Shown here piece after piece: positions 1 through 6,259 of a DNA stretch of 7,593 nucleotides. The notes beneath the pieces are model-generated. The model did no database searches and was not told the origin of the DNA. It saw nothing but the letters and a program-made list of their open reading frames with translations. The position numbers were made by a program, and so were the translations under genes. The stretch lies in NCBI GenBank assembly GCA_902796215.1, contig CADBNY010000143.1, positions 1 to 7,593 on the forward strand, written 5' to 3'. Source of the DNA: an uncultured Erysipelotrichaceae bacterium. GTDB lineage: Bacteria > Bacillota_I > Bacilli_A > RF39 > UBA660. Every line of letters begins with the position of its first letter. The first letter of the stretch is position 1.

Positions 1-681
1 AATTCTTAAATGCATATCCAAATCTTGTGCATTATGATGAGTTGTAAATGGTCTAGCAGCAGCTCCAGTTAATAATGTTGTTAAAATAGGAGTTTCTACT
101 TCTACAAAACCTTTATTATCTAGAAATTTTTGAATACATCTAATAATTTTCGGTCTCATAAATGCAACTTTTCTGCTCTCTTCATTTACCATTAAGTCAA
201 CATAACGTCTTCTATATCGTTCTTCCTTATCAGTTAAACCATGAAACTTCTCTGGCAATGGCCTAAGAGCTTTAACTAAATGAGTATATTCTAAACATTT
301 AATAGTAACTTCACCAGTCTTAGTTTTCATAATTTTACCATATACTCCAACAATATCACCAATATCTGCGGATTTAAATAAATTATAGTCATCTTCACCT
401 ATATCATTAATAGATATGTATATTTGAATAGAATCAGTTTTATCTTGAATAGTAAAGAAAGAAGCCTTTCCCATTTTTCGAATAAACATTATTCTTCCTG
501 CTACTTTTGCTGTATCTTCCATATTTTCAAATTCATCATGCTCAATAGACCCATATTTTTCTTTTATATCAACTGCATAATCTTCCCTATCATATCTTTG
601 TCCAAACGGATCTAAACCAAGAGTTTTCAACTTTTCTGCCTTTTCTCTTCTTACTAATTCTTGTTCTGTGAAACTTCTCAT
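1..681 (-). CDS. lysS: Lysyl-tRNA synthetase, class II (partial, N-terminal 227 codons)
   Basis: This cytoplasmic enzyme attaches lysine to tRNA-Lys using ATP. The window cuts the gene, so only the N-terminal part is visible, and the frame stays open to base 1. The start is ATG at 681, followed by MRSFTEQELVRREKAEKL, a typical LysS opening helix. An OB-fold anticodon-binding domain follows at about residues 57-147, including VAGRIMFIRKMGKASFFTIQD. Next comes the class II link and motif 1 region, with RYRRRYVDLMVN (about 155-166), GFVEVETPIL (191-200) and then ARPFTTHHNAQDLD (about 209-222), all diagnostic of bacterial LysS. The SD sequence TAGGAGG overlaps the stop codon of the upstream RDD gene, which argues for co-transcription and translational coupling. 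In Bacillus a dus gene lies just before lysS, and here one RDD gene separates them. The identification is secure from sequence; motifs 2 and 3 lie outside the window. Confidence 0.97.
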   Translation of the reverse strand, partial: MRSFTEQELVRREKAEKLKTLGLDPFGQRYDREDYAVDIKEKYGSIEHDEFENMEDTAKVAGRIMFIRKMGKASFFTIQDKTDSIQIYISINDIGEDDYNLFKSADIGDIVGVYGKIMKTKTGEVTIKCLEYTHLVKALRPLPEKFHGLTDKEERYRRRYVDLMVNEESRKVAFMRPKIIRCIQKFLDNKGFVEVETPILTTLLTGAAARPFTTHHNAQDLDMHLRI

Positions 682-686
682 AAAAA

Positions 687-693
687 CCTCCTA
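687..693 (-). promoter_or_regulatory. lysS ribosome binding site overlapping the RDD stop codon
   Basis: TAGGAGG sits five bases before the lysS ATG at 681, and its TAG is also the stop codon of the RDD gene. Ribosomes ending translation of the RDD gene therefore finish on the lysS SD sequence, a layout that favours coupled translation. Confidence 0.85.
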
Positions 694-1329
694 ACTTTCT
701 CTTACAACCATTGTATGTGCTAATCTATCATGAACAGCGCAACCATCTTCTCGATTCATAACCATAATTATAGAAACAATTACAATAATCCACTGAATAA
801 TCTCCACAAATACAGTTAAATATAAATAAATACTCTTGGGACTAAATAACATAATTCCAAAGTTTATAATATCAAATAATATAAAATTAGCAATAAAAGC
901 TCTAAATATCATTTGATTCATAAATAATTCTCCATCATTAGAAACTACCTTTATTTTTAACATTTTTTTACCTAAAGTCTGTCCTTTAGCATAAATTTGA
1001 TAAACAATAAAATACAAAACATTAAATAATATCGTAATTAAAGATACTATTCCAGAATTTCTAGCTAATTTATAATAAATATTTGCATATTCCTCCAAAT
1101 ATATCTTAGTATCAACTTCTCTATTTTGAAATTTTTGAACAACTTCAATACTTTTTTCTTCCAATTTAGAAATCTTTTTAGTATCCACAAAAGGAGTTGT
1201 AACAAGAGATACTATAAAAGAAACAATTAACATATCAATTATAAACGCAAAAAATCTTTGCAAAAACATAGCTTTCTTTTGTTTATCTTTTCTTTCATCA
1301 TATTCTTTTTTTTCCTTTTTATTCACCAT
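691..1329 (-). CDS. RDD family integral membrane protein
   Basis: This is a 212-residue membrane protein of the RDD family, whose members are mostly uncharacterised; some have been linked to ion or solute movement. It has a highly charged Lys/Glu-rich N-terminal tail (residues 1-20) and a first membrane segment with the family's Arg and Asp (QRFFAFIIDMLIV, R25 and D32). A polar Lys/Glu-rich stretch (50-90) follows, then a second membrane segment (about 93-112), the conserved GQTLGKKMLKIKVV (116-129), two more hydrophobic stretches (about 143-162 and 167-191) and the closing HDRLAHTMVV motif (200-209). The frame is open back to a GTG at 1350, but the ATG at 1329 is preferred because AAGGAGG lies six bases before it. 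It overlaps the 3' end of dus by 11 bases. The family is clear; the transported substrate and role cannot be read from the sequence. Confidence 0.88.
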   Translation of the reverse strand: MVNKKEKKEYDERKDKQKKAMFLQRFFAFIIDMLIVSFIVSLVTTPFVDTKKISKLEEKSIEVVQKFQNREVDTKIYLEEYANIYYKLARNSGIVSLITILFNVLYFIVYQIYAKGQTLGKKMLKIKVVSNDGELFMNQMIFRAFIANFILFDIINFGIMLFSPKSIYLYLTVFVEIIQWIIVIVSIIMVMNREDGCAVHDRLAHTMVVRES

Positions 1330-2299
1330 TTTCTTCCTCCTTAAACTCACTTAATAAACAAATTATATCATGAATATTAGATGTTTGATAGATTTTATTT
1401 TTTAAGTTCCTAGCAGATTTTATTCCTTTAAAATACCAAGAAATATGATTTCTAATTTCCAAACAAGCTATTTTTTCATCCTTTAATTCTCTTAACAAAT
1501 TTAAATGTCTCAAACACAAATTAACTCTATCAGATATTCCAACATTTATAACTTCTTCTCCATTTAAATAACGAATTGTATTCTGAATAAGCCAAGGATT
1601 CCCCAAAACACCTCTTCCAATCATAACAGCATCACAATGGGTTTCATCTAACATTCTTTTAGCATCTTCTGGAGTTTTAATATCACCATTACCAATTACT
1701 GGAATCGAAACAGCATCTTTAACTTGACGAATAATATCCCAATCAGCTTTTCCCGAATAACCTTGACTACGAGTTCTTGGATGAACACAAATAGCAGAAG
1801 CACCTGCTTTTTCAACTGTTTTTGCAACTTGAACAGCATTAATATGCTGACTATCCCAACCACTACGGATTTTAACAGTTACTGGAATTGGAACAGAATC
1901 CACAACAGATTGAACAATTTCATATATTTTATCAGGATTTTTTAACAAAGCACTACCAGCTTGAGCTCGAACTGCAACTTTTGGTACAGGACATCCCATA
2001 TTAATATCAATAATATCTGGTTTCATATTCTCATATATATATTTAGCAGCCTCTACAAAAGATTGCTTATCACTACCAAATATTTGTTGAACAATCGGCC
2101 TTTCTCCTTCAGTCATAGTAAGCATATCAAGTGTCTTTTTATTTCCAAAAGTAATAGCTTTATCACTAACCATTTCAGCATAAATTAATCCACAGCCAAA
2201 TTCTTTACAAATTCTACGAAAAGCAGAATTACAAACTCCAGCCATAGGAGCTAAAACAACCTGATTCTTAATTTTTACACTTCCTATATTCCACTCCAT
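1319..2299 (-). CDS. dus: tRNA-dihydrouridine synthase (DusB-like)
   Basis: This FMN- and NADPH-dependent enzyme reduces specific uridines in tRNA to dihydrouridine. The 326-residue product shows the complete Dus TIM-barrel set: an N-terminal VVLAPMAGVCNSAFRR (14-29), the AEMVS segment (41-45), DINMGCPVPKV with the expected catalytic Cys103, VKIRSGWD with a conserved Lys (K143), CVHPRTRSQGYSG (171-183), the phosphate-binding VIGNGDI (201-207) and MIGRGVLGNPW (226-236). A helical tail with RNHISWYFKG (283-292) completes the fold. The frame extends to an ATG at 2320, but that codon lacks an SD sequence and lies close to the -10 box. The ATG at 2299 has AAAGGA six bases upstream and gives the usual N terminus. 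It leads a dus-RDD-lysS unit. The family is certain, while the target uridine position is not visible; DusB-like is inferred from the Bacillus yacF position. Confidence 0.96.
   Translation of the reverse strand: MEWNIGSVKIKNQVVLAPMAGVCNSAFRRICKEFGCGLIYAEMVSDKAITFGNKKTLDMLTMTEGERPIVQQIFGSDKQSFVEAAKYIYENMKPDIIDINMGCPVPKVAVRAQAGSALLKNPDKIYEIVQSVVDSVPIPVTVKIRSGWDSQHINAVQVAKTVEKAGASAICVHPRTRSQGYSGKADWDIIRQVKDAVSIPVIGNGDIKTPEDAKRMLDETHCDAVMIGRGVLGNPWLIQNTIRYLNGEEVINVGISDRVNLCLRHLNLLRELKDEKIACLEIRNHISWYFKGIKSARNLKNKIYQTSNIHDIICLLSEFKEEENGE
1336..1342 (-). promoter_or_regulatory. RDD gene ribosome binding site inside dus
   Basis: AAGGAGG lies six bases before the ATG at 1329 and within the last codons of dus, where it encodes part of the acidic EEENGE tail. 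It decides the RDD start against the longer GTG alternative at 1350, which lies upstream of this SD sequence. Confidence 0.8.
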
Positions 2300-2305
2300 A
2301 ATAAT

Positions 2306-2311
2306 TCCTTT
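2306..2311 (-). promoter_or_regulatory. dus ribosome binding site (decides the start)
   Basis: AAAGGA is six bases before the ATG at 2299. The in-frame ATG at 2320 has no SD sequence, only the TATAAT-containing stretch, so it is probably in or before the 5' leader. Confidence 0.7.
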
Positions 2312-2324
2312 TCTCAACATGCAT

Positions 2325-2353
2325 ATTATATACTAAATATTAAATGAAAACAA
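2325..2353 (-). promoter_or_regulatory. Candidate sigma-A promoter for dus-RDD-lysS
   Basis: A perfect -10 box TATAAT (2325-2330) is 17 bases from a weak -35 TTGTTT (2348-2353). The -35 lies one base beyond the U-tract of the mscL terminator. Good position and spacing support it, but in such an AT-rich genome a TATAAT can occur by chance. Confidence 0.5.
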
Positions 2354-2354
2354 C

Positions 2355-2376
2355 AAAAAAGACTTCAAAAAGTCTT
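2355..2376 (-). terminator. Rho-independent terminator after mscL
   Basis: The minus strand reads AAGACTT, a four-base loop TTTG, then AAGTCTT, a perfect 7-bp stem running into TTTT. It starts a few bases after the mscL stop codon. The stem is AT-rich and can be extended by weaker pairs (A-U and G-U). An A-rich flank on the other side gives it some bidirectional character. Confidence 0.75.
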
Positions 2377-2382
2377 CTTTTC

Positions 2383-2811
2383 TTATTTCTGTTTTTTTAA
2401 TAAATCTCGAATTTCTTCAAGTAATTGAACCTCATCAGATTTTATGACAGGCTCATCTTTAGCTTTTTCTTTTTTACCAACAGTCATAAGTTTATTAACA
2501 ACTTTCAGCAAAACGAACAAAACTAATGCCATAATTAAAAAATTAATAACCGAAGTTATAAAATCACCATAGCGAATAACTTGACCACCATAAATTTTTA
2601 ATGTCCCACCAACTTCAGCACCACCAATACCATTAATCAATGGATTAATAAAATCTTCCGTTAATGCAGAAACAATTCCTTGAAAAGCACCTCCAATGAT
2701 AACTCCAATTGCCATATCCATTACGTTTCCACGTAAAATAAAAGCTTTAAATTCATCAATAAATGAAAATCCTTTTTTCTTTAAATCCTCTTTACTAACT
2801 TTTTGCACCAT
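2383..2811 (-). CDS. mscL: Large-conductance mechanosensitive channel MscL
   Basis: MscL forms a homopentameric pore in the cytoplasmic membrane that opens under high membrane tension and releases solutes during hypo-osmotic shock. The 142-residue product has the family signature FKAFILRGNVMDMAIGVIIGGAFQGIVSALTEDFINPLI (about 21-59), which covers the N-terminal amphipathic helix and the pore-lining TM1. A Gly-rich periplasmic loop (about 61-81) precedes TM2 (about 84-107, YGDFITSVINFLIMALVLFVLL). A charged linker and the C-terminal helix bundle segment EVQLLEEIRDLLKKQ (127-141) follow. The N terminus is about 14 residues longer than that of E. coli MscL. A GTG at 2820 extends the frame, but the ATG at 2811 has AAAGGAG eight bases upstream, whereas the GTG falls at the SD itself. 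With its own promoter and terminators on both sides, it looks monocistronic. Confidence 0.96.
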   Translation of the reverse strand: MVQKVSKEDLKKKGFSFIDEFKAFILRGNVMDMAIGVIIGGAFQGIVSALTEDFINPLINGIGGAEVGGTLKIYGGQVIRYGDFITSVINFLIMALVLFVLLKVVNKLMTVGKKEKAKDEPVIKSDEVQLLEEIRDLLKKQK

Positions 2812-2819
2812 TCTTTCCA

Positions 2820-2826
2820 CTCCTTT
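2820..2826 (-). promoter_or_regulatory. mscL ribosome binding site (decides the start)
   Basis: AAAGGAG ends eight bases before the ATG at 2811. The alternative GTG at 2820 overlaps the end of this SD sequence and so cannot be served by it. Confidence 0.75.
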
Positions 2827-2832
2827 AATTAT

Positions 2833-2860
2833 ATTATAGTAAATTTTTACAATTTTTCAA
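2833..2860 (-). promoter_or_regulatory. sigma-A promoter for mscL
   Basis: The -35 box TTGAAA (2855-2860, five of six consensus bases) is separated by 16 bases from a perfect TATAAT (2833-2838), and the mscL SD sequence follows closely. It begins one base after the U-tract of the ftsH terminator. This is the most consensus-like promoter in the window. Confidence 0.75.
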
Positions 2861-2861
2861 G

Positions 2862-2891
2862 AAAAAAGTAAACACATATTCCTGTGTTTAC
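2862..2891 (-). terminator. Rho-independent terminator after ftsH
   Basis: The minus strand has GTAAACACA, a six-base loop GGAATA, and TGTGTTTAC, a perfect 9-bp stem, followed directly by TTTTTT (2862-2867). It lies 17 bases past the ftsH stop codon and closes the tilS-ftsH unit. Confidence 0.9.
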
Positions 2892-2908
2892 TCATTAAAT
2901 ACTATAGA

Positions 2909-4885
2909 TTATACATCTAATTCTTTTAATAATTCTGCCTTATTCATTTTTGAATAATTCTTAATCCCTTTTTCCTTAGCCAATTCTCTTAATTTTGTAA
3001 TAGATAAACTTTCCAAATTATCATCATTTTCTTCTGGCATTTGACCATTTTCTACTAAATAATCAATTTGTTCTTTTGTTAAAGTTTCATATTCTAATAA
3101 TGTTTCTGCAATTAATTTTAATAAATCTTTATTTTTCTTAATAATATCAACTGCTTTTTTATGACAATCATCAATGATTTTTCTCATTTCCATATCTATT
3201 TCATTAGCAACTTCATTGGAAAAATGTTGAGGTTTATTATAGTCCCTTCCTAAGAATACACTTCCTGATTGTTGTTCAAATTGAAGTGGTCCTAAATCAC
3301 TCATACCATATTCAGTTACCATAGCACGAACAATTTTAGTAGCCTTCTCAAAGTCATTATGAGCACCAGTAGTAATTTCTCCAAAAATAATCTCTTCAGC
3401 TGTTCTACCTCCTAAAAGACCTGTTATTTCTTCCAACAAATCAGTTTTTGTAGAACATAACTTCTCTTCAGTTGGAACCATCATATTATACCCACCAGCT
3501 GAACCTCTAGGAATAATAGTAACTTTTTGAACATCACTAGCACTTCTTAATTTTAAACCAATAACAGCATGTCCAGCTTCATGATAAGCAACTAATTTTC
3601 TATCATCTTCACTATACTTATGACTTACTTTAGCAGGCCCCATAAGAACTCTATCAGTTGCTTCATCAATTTCACTCATAGTTATTTCTTCTTTATTTCT
3701 TCGAACAGCAAGCAAAGCAGCCTCATTTAATAAATTTTCCAAATCAGCTCCACTAAAACCAGGAGTTCTTTTAGCTAAGTTTTTTAATGTAATTCCATCT
3801 GCTAAAATTTTATTCTTAGCGTGTACACCTAAAATTTCCTCTCTTCCTCTTACATCAGGTAAATTAACAGTTACTTGTCTATCAAATCTTCCTGGACGAA
3901 GAAGTGCAGGATCTAAAACATCTGGTCTATTTGTAGCAGCAATAATAATAATTCCTTCATTTGCTCCAAAACCATCCATTTCAGTAAGTAATTGGTTTAA
4001 TGTTTGTTCTCTCTCATCATGGCCTCCACCTAAACCAGTCCCTCTTTGACGACCAACAGCATCTATTTCATCAATAAAAATTAAACAAGGTGCATTTCTT
4101 TTTGCTTGTTGAAACATATCACGAACACGACTTGCTCCAACACCAACAAATAATTCAACAAAATCAGATCCACTAATAAAATAAAATGGAACATTTGCTT
4201 CTCCAGCAACAGCTCTTGCAAGTAAAGTTTTACCTGTTCCTGGAGGACCCATTAATAAAACACCTTTAGGAATTCTAGCACCTAATTTTTGAAACTTCTT
4301 TGGATCCTTTAAGAAGTCTATTAATTCTTTTACTTCTTCCTTTTCCTCCTTTAATCCAGCAACATCTTTAAAAGTTACTTGATTATCTTCAGTATTCAAA
4401 CGAGCTCTGCTCTTACCAAAATCTAAAGAACTCTTATTTCCTGCCATTTGTCTACTAAAGAACCAGAAAGCAGCACCTACCAATAAAACAATAGGAACAA
4501 CATTAACAAGAATTAATAATAAAGATGAAGAATCTGGATCAGGTTGAACTGTTAATTTCATTTTATTCTGATCACTAGCTTTAACTATTTTCTTCATTAC
4601 TTCTTCAGATAAAGGTAAAACTGCTTCAAAACTTTCATTTTCTTTATAATTATTTAAAGAACCACTTACTTCATATACATAACCATTACCTCTTGGAACT
4701 AAATGAAGTTCAGCTACTTTTCCCTTATCCAATTTTCCAATAAATTCATCATAACTAAAATCATGAACATCTTTATTCATTACTGTAAGCACATAAAAAG
4801 CACCTAACATAATGATACCCAAAAAAACATATGGTAATAAACCCTTCTTTAAGGTTTTTTTATTAATTTTTTTATTCACAGACAT
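2909..4885 (-). CDS. ftsH: ATP-dependent zinc metalloprotease FtsH with a C-terminal Rho_N/SAP-like tail
   Basis: FtsH is a membrane-anchored hexameric AAA+ protease that extracts and degrades misassembled membrane proteins and some cytosolic regulators. From the N terminus the 658-residue product has TM1 (about 16-36), an extracytoplasmic domain (about 37-120) and TM2 (about 121-143). The AAA module has Walker A GPPGTGKT (213-220), pore loop FVGVG (246-250), Walker B LIFIDEID (268-275) and the second region of homology, ATNRPDVLDPALLRPGRFDR (317-336). The peptidase domain has zinc site HEAGH (435-439) and a likely third ligand, D511 in HNDFEKAT. After residue 620 comes an unusual tail, SITKLRELAKEKGIKNYSK and following, resembling a Rho_N or SAP module. 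The ATG at 4885 is only two bases from GGAGG; a GTG at 4879 (656 residues) has eight-base spacing and may be the true start. It directly follows tilS, without the hprT that separates them in Bacillus. Confidence 0.97.
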   Translation of the reverse strand: MSVNKKINKKTLKKGLLPYVFLGIIMLGAFYVLTVMNKDVHDFSYDEFIGKLDKGKVAELHLVPRGNGYVYEVSGSLNNYKENESFEAVLPLSEEVMKKIVKASDQNKMKLTVQPDPDSSSLLLILVNVVPIVLLVGAAFWFFSRQMAGNKSSLDFGKSRARLNTEDNQVTFKDVAGLKEEKEEVKELIDFLKDPKKFQKLGARIPKGVLLMGPPGTGKTLLARAVAGEANVPFYFISGSDFVELFVGVGASRVRDMFQQAKRNAPCLIFIDEIDAVGRQRGTGLGGGHDEREQTLNQLLTEMDGFGANEGIIIIAATNRPDVLDPALLRPGRFDRQVTVNLPDVRGREEILGVHAKNKILADGITLKNLAKRTPGFSGADLENLLNEAALLAVRRNKEEITMSEIDEATDRVLMGPAKVSHKYSEDDRKLVAYHEAGHAVIGLKLRSASDVQKVTIIPRGSAGGYNMMVPTEEKLCSTKTDLLEEITGLLGGRTAEEIIFGEITTGAHNDFEKATKIVRAMVTEYGMSDLGPLQFEQQSGSVFLGRDYNKPQHFSNEVANEIDMEMRKIIDDCHKKAVDIIKKNKDLLKLIAETLLEYETLTKEQIDYLVENGQMPEENDDNLESLSITKLRELAKEKGIKNYSKMNKAELLKELDV

Positions 4886-4887
4886 TT

Positions 4888-4894
4888 CCTCCTA
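4888..4894 (-). promoter_or_regulatory. ftsH ribosome binding site overlapping the tilS stop codon
   Basis: TAGGAGG contains the tilS stop TAG and the ftsH SD sequence. The gap from GGAGG to the ATG at 4885 is only two bases, which is short. The gap to the in-frame GTG at 4879 is eight bases, which is ordinary, so the GTG is a serious start candidate. Confidence 0.75.
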
Positions 4895-6205
4895 ACTGTA
4901 TTTCAATATTATATCATAATCATCTGATTTTTTTTTGTCAAATTTAGATTTTTTTATTCCCGGTATCCAAACAACATTTCCTACTGAGTCTACCACAATT
5001 GGCCATGCATCTCTTTGAACCAAATCAACTTTCTTATCAATAAAAATATCTTTAATCTTTTTTGTACCATTAAGACCTTTTACTTTTATTTTATCTCCCA
5101 TTTTTCTCGTCCGAACAATAAGTGGTAAAACAATATCTTTACTATTTAAGCGACAAACATTATTACTATTCTCATTTATAGATTCTACTTTCTCAATATG
5201 ATGATTATTTGGTAAAACAACATATTGGTCAAATTCAATCTCATAATTAGAAATAATATCAGTTTCTCTAGCAAATTCAATATATTGATATTTTTTCATT
5301 ACAATAACTTGATTTGGCAAATTGATAAAACCATTAGCTTTCTTACTATGAATAAATTTTAAAATTAATTCAATATGTTTATCTCCCAAAAGAATCAAAT
5401 CATCTTGATAAAAATCGCTTAATAAATAATATAAAATTTCTTTTTGAATATAAGAATCTTCTTCTAAAAATTTTGAAATAATTATTTTTTTATCTTCCAT
5501 GACTCGAAGAATAGCTTTTGTTCGAACTTTATCAATAAATTTACTAGCCTCATACAAAGTATTACTAAACTTTAGAAATTTTAAATGAACATTTAGATTT
5601 TCCTTCTTTAAAGGCTTTAAAATATACTTCCGATATCGATTTCTAGTATATTTATCTTTATTATTTGAACTATCAACATAATACTTTACTCCATTTAATA
5701 AATCATATTTTTCAAGCTCTTCTTTTGTATAATGAATAAGAGGACGAACAATAGAATAATTATTCATCGGTACAATTCTTTTAAAGCCCCCATATCCTCC
5801 TAAATTAGAACCTCTAACAATCCTCATTAAAATTGTTTCTACTAAATCATCTCCATGATGAGCCGTCATCAAATAATTAGCATTATATTTATAAACAATA
5901 TTTTCAAAAAAATTATATCGAATATTTCTAGCTTCATTATGAAAATTATCATCCCCATAATCTTCTATAACCATAGATTCAAAAGCTATATGATGTTCTA
6001 AGCAATAATTTCTTAAAAATTCTGCTTCTTGATAACTCTCTTTCCGAACATTATGATTAACATGAGCTATTATCAAAAACAAATTATATTTTTCACGAAT
6101 TTTTAATAACATATCAACTAAAGCCATAGAATCAGGACCAGCTGAACAACCAATAACAATTCGATCATCCTTATGAAAAATAAAATCATTATCTATTTTA
6201 ATCAT
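4892..6205 (-). CDS. tilS: tRNA(Ile)-lysidine synthetase TilS
   Basis: TilS uses ATP and lysine to convert the wobble C34 of the CAU-anticodon tRNA-Ile to lysidine, changing both codon reading (AUA) and charging identity. The 437-residue product starts with an N-type ATP pyrophosphatase domain: PP-loop SAGPDS (21-26) in GCSAGPDSMAL, IIAHVNHNVR (45-54), and TAHHGDDLVETILMRIVRGS (114-133), the TilS signature helix. A helical middle region follows, then a TilS_C domain at about 360-420 with VRTRKMGDKI, KKIKDIFIDKK, RDAWPIVVD and VVWIPGI. The length fits a full-size TilS. The second PP-loop glycine of the common SGGPDS is alanine here. The frame opens at a TTG (6220), but the ATG at 6205 with GGGTGG seven bases upstream gives the expected short N terminus. 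Its stop codon overlaps the ftsH SD sequence. The gene is expected to be essential if AUA codons are read by this tRNA. Confidence 0.96.
   Translation of the reverse strand: MIKIDNDFIFHKDDRIVIGCSAGPDSMALVDMLLKIREKYNLFLIIAHVNHNVRKESYQEAEFLRNYCLEHHIAFESMVIEDYGDDNFHNEARNIRYNFFENIVYKYNANYLMTAHHGDDLVETILMRIVRGSNLGGYGGFKRIVPMNNYSIVRPLIHYTKEELEKYDLLNGVKYYVDSSNNKDKYTRNRYRKYILKPLKKENLNVHLKFLKFSNTLYEASKFIDKVRTKAILRVMEDKKIIISKFLEEDSYIQKEILYYLLSDFYQDDLILLGDKHIELILKFIHSKKANGFINLPNQVIVMKKYQYIEFARETDIISNYEIEFDQYVVLPNNHHIEKVESINENSNNVCRLNSKDIVLPLIVRTRKMGDKIKVKGLNGTKKIKDIFIDKKVDLVQRDAWPIVVDSVGNVVWIPGIKKSKFDKKKSDDYDIILKYS
4908..4916 (-). promoter_or_regulatory. Candidate extended -10 promoter for ftsH inside the 3' end of tilS
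   Basis: TGATATAAT matches the extended -10 consensus TGnTATAAT exactly and lies 22 bases before the ATG at 4885. A perfect TTGACA occurs further upstream (4936-4941), but the 22-base spacing is too long for a normal -35/-10 pair, so the extended -10 would have to act mostly alone. It could give ftsH expression independent of tilS. Confidence 0.4.
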
Positions 6206-6212
6206 AAAAAAT

Positions 6213-6218
6213 CCACCC
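6213..6218 (-). promoter_or_regulatory. tilS ribosome binding site (unusual GGGTGG)
   Basis: GGGTGG is seven bases before the ATG at 6205 and differs from GGAGG at one inner base. No better SD sequence precedes the upstream TTG at 6220, so this weaker site decides the start. Confidence 0.6.
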
Positions 6219-6229
6219 AATCAACATAT

Positions 6230-6238
6230 ATTATAACA
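6230..6238 (-). promoter_or_regulatory. Candidate extended -10 promoter for tilS-ftsH
   Basis: TGTTATAAT in the 54-base gap between the divIC-like gene and tilS matches TGnTATAAT exactly. No good -35 is seen at 16-18 bases upstream (TGTTTA at 17). The upstream stretch is a pyrimidine tract without a hairpin, so read-through from the divIC-like gene is also possible. Confidence 0.5.
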
Positions 6239-6259
6239 GAAAAAAAGAAAAATAAACAT

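Noticed and set aside
424..615. Plus-strand open frame of 63 codons
   Set aside because: It lies wholly opposite lysS codons, its product is of low complexity, and no SD sequence is evident; the minus-strand frame has clear LysS motifs.
1724..2188. Two plus-strand open frames (1724-1945 and 1961-2188)
   Set aside because: Both are antisense to the conserved core of dus, with Asn/Ser/Phe/Ile-rich products and no family resemblance.
4908..4941. TTGACA and TATAAT as one standard promoter for ftsH
   Set aside because: The spacing is 22 bases, well beyond the usual 16-18, so only the extended -10 is kept as a candidate.
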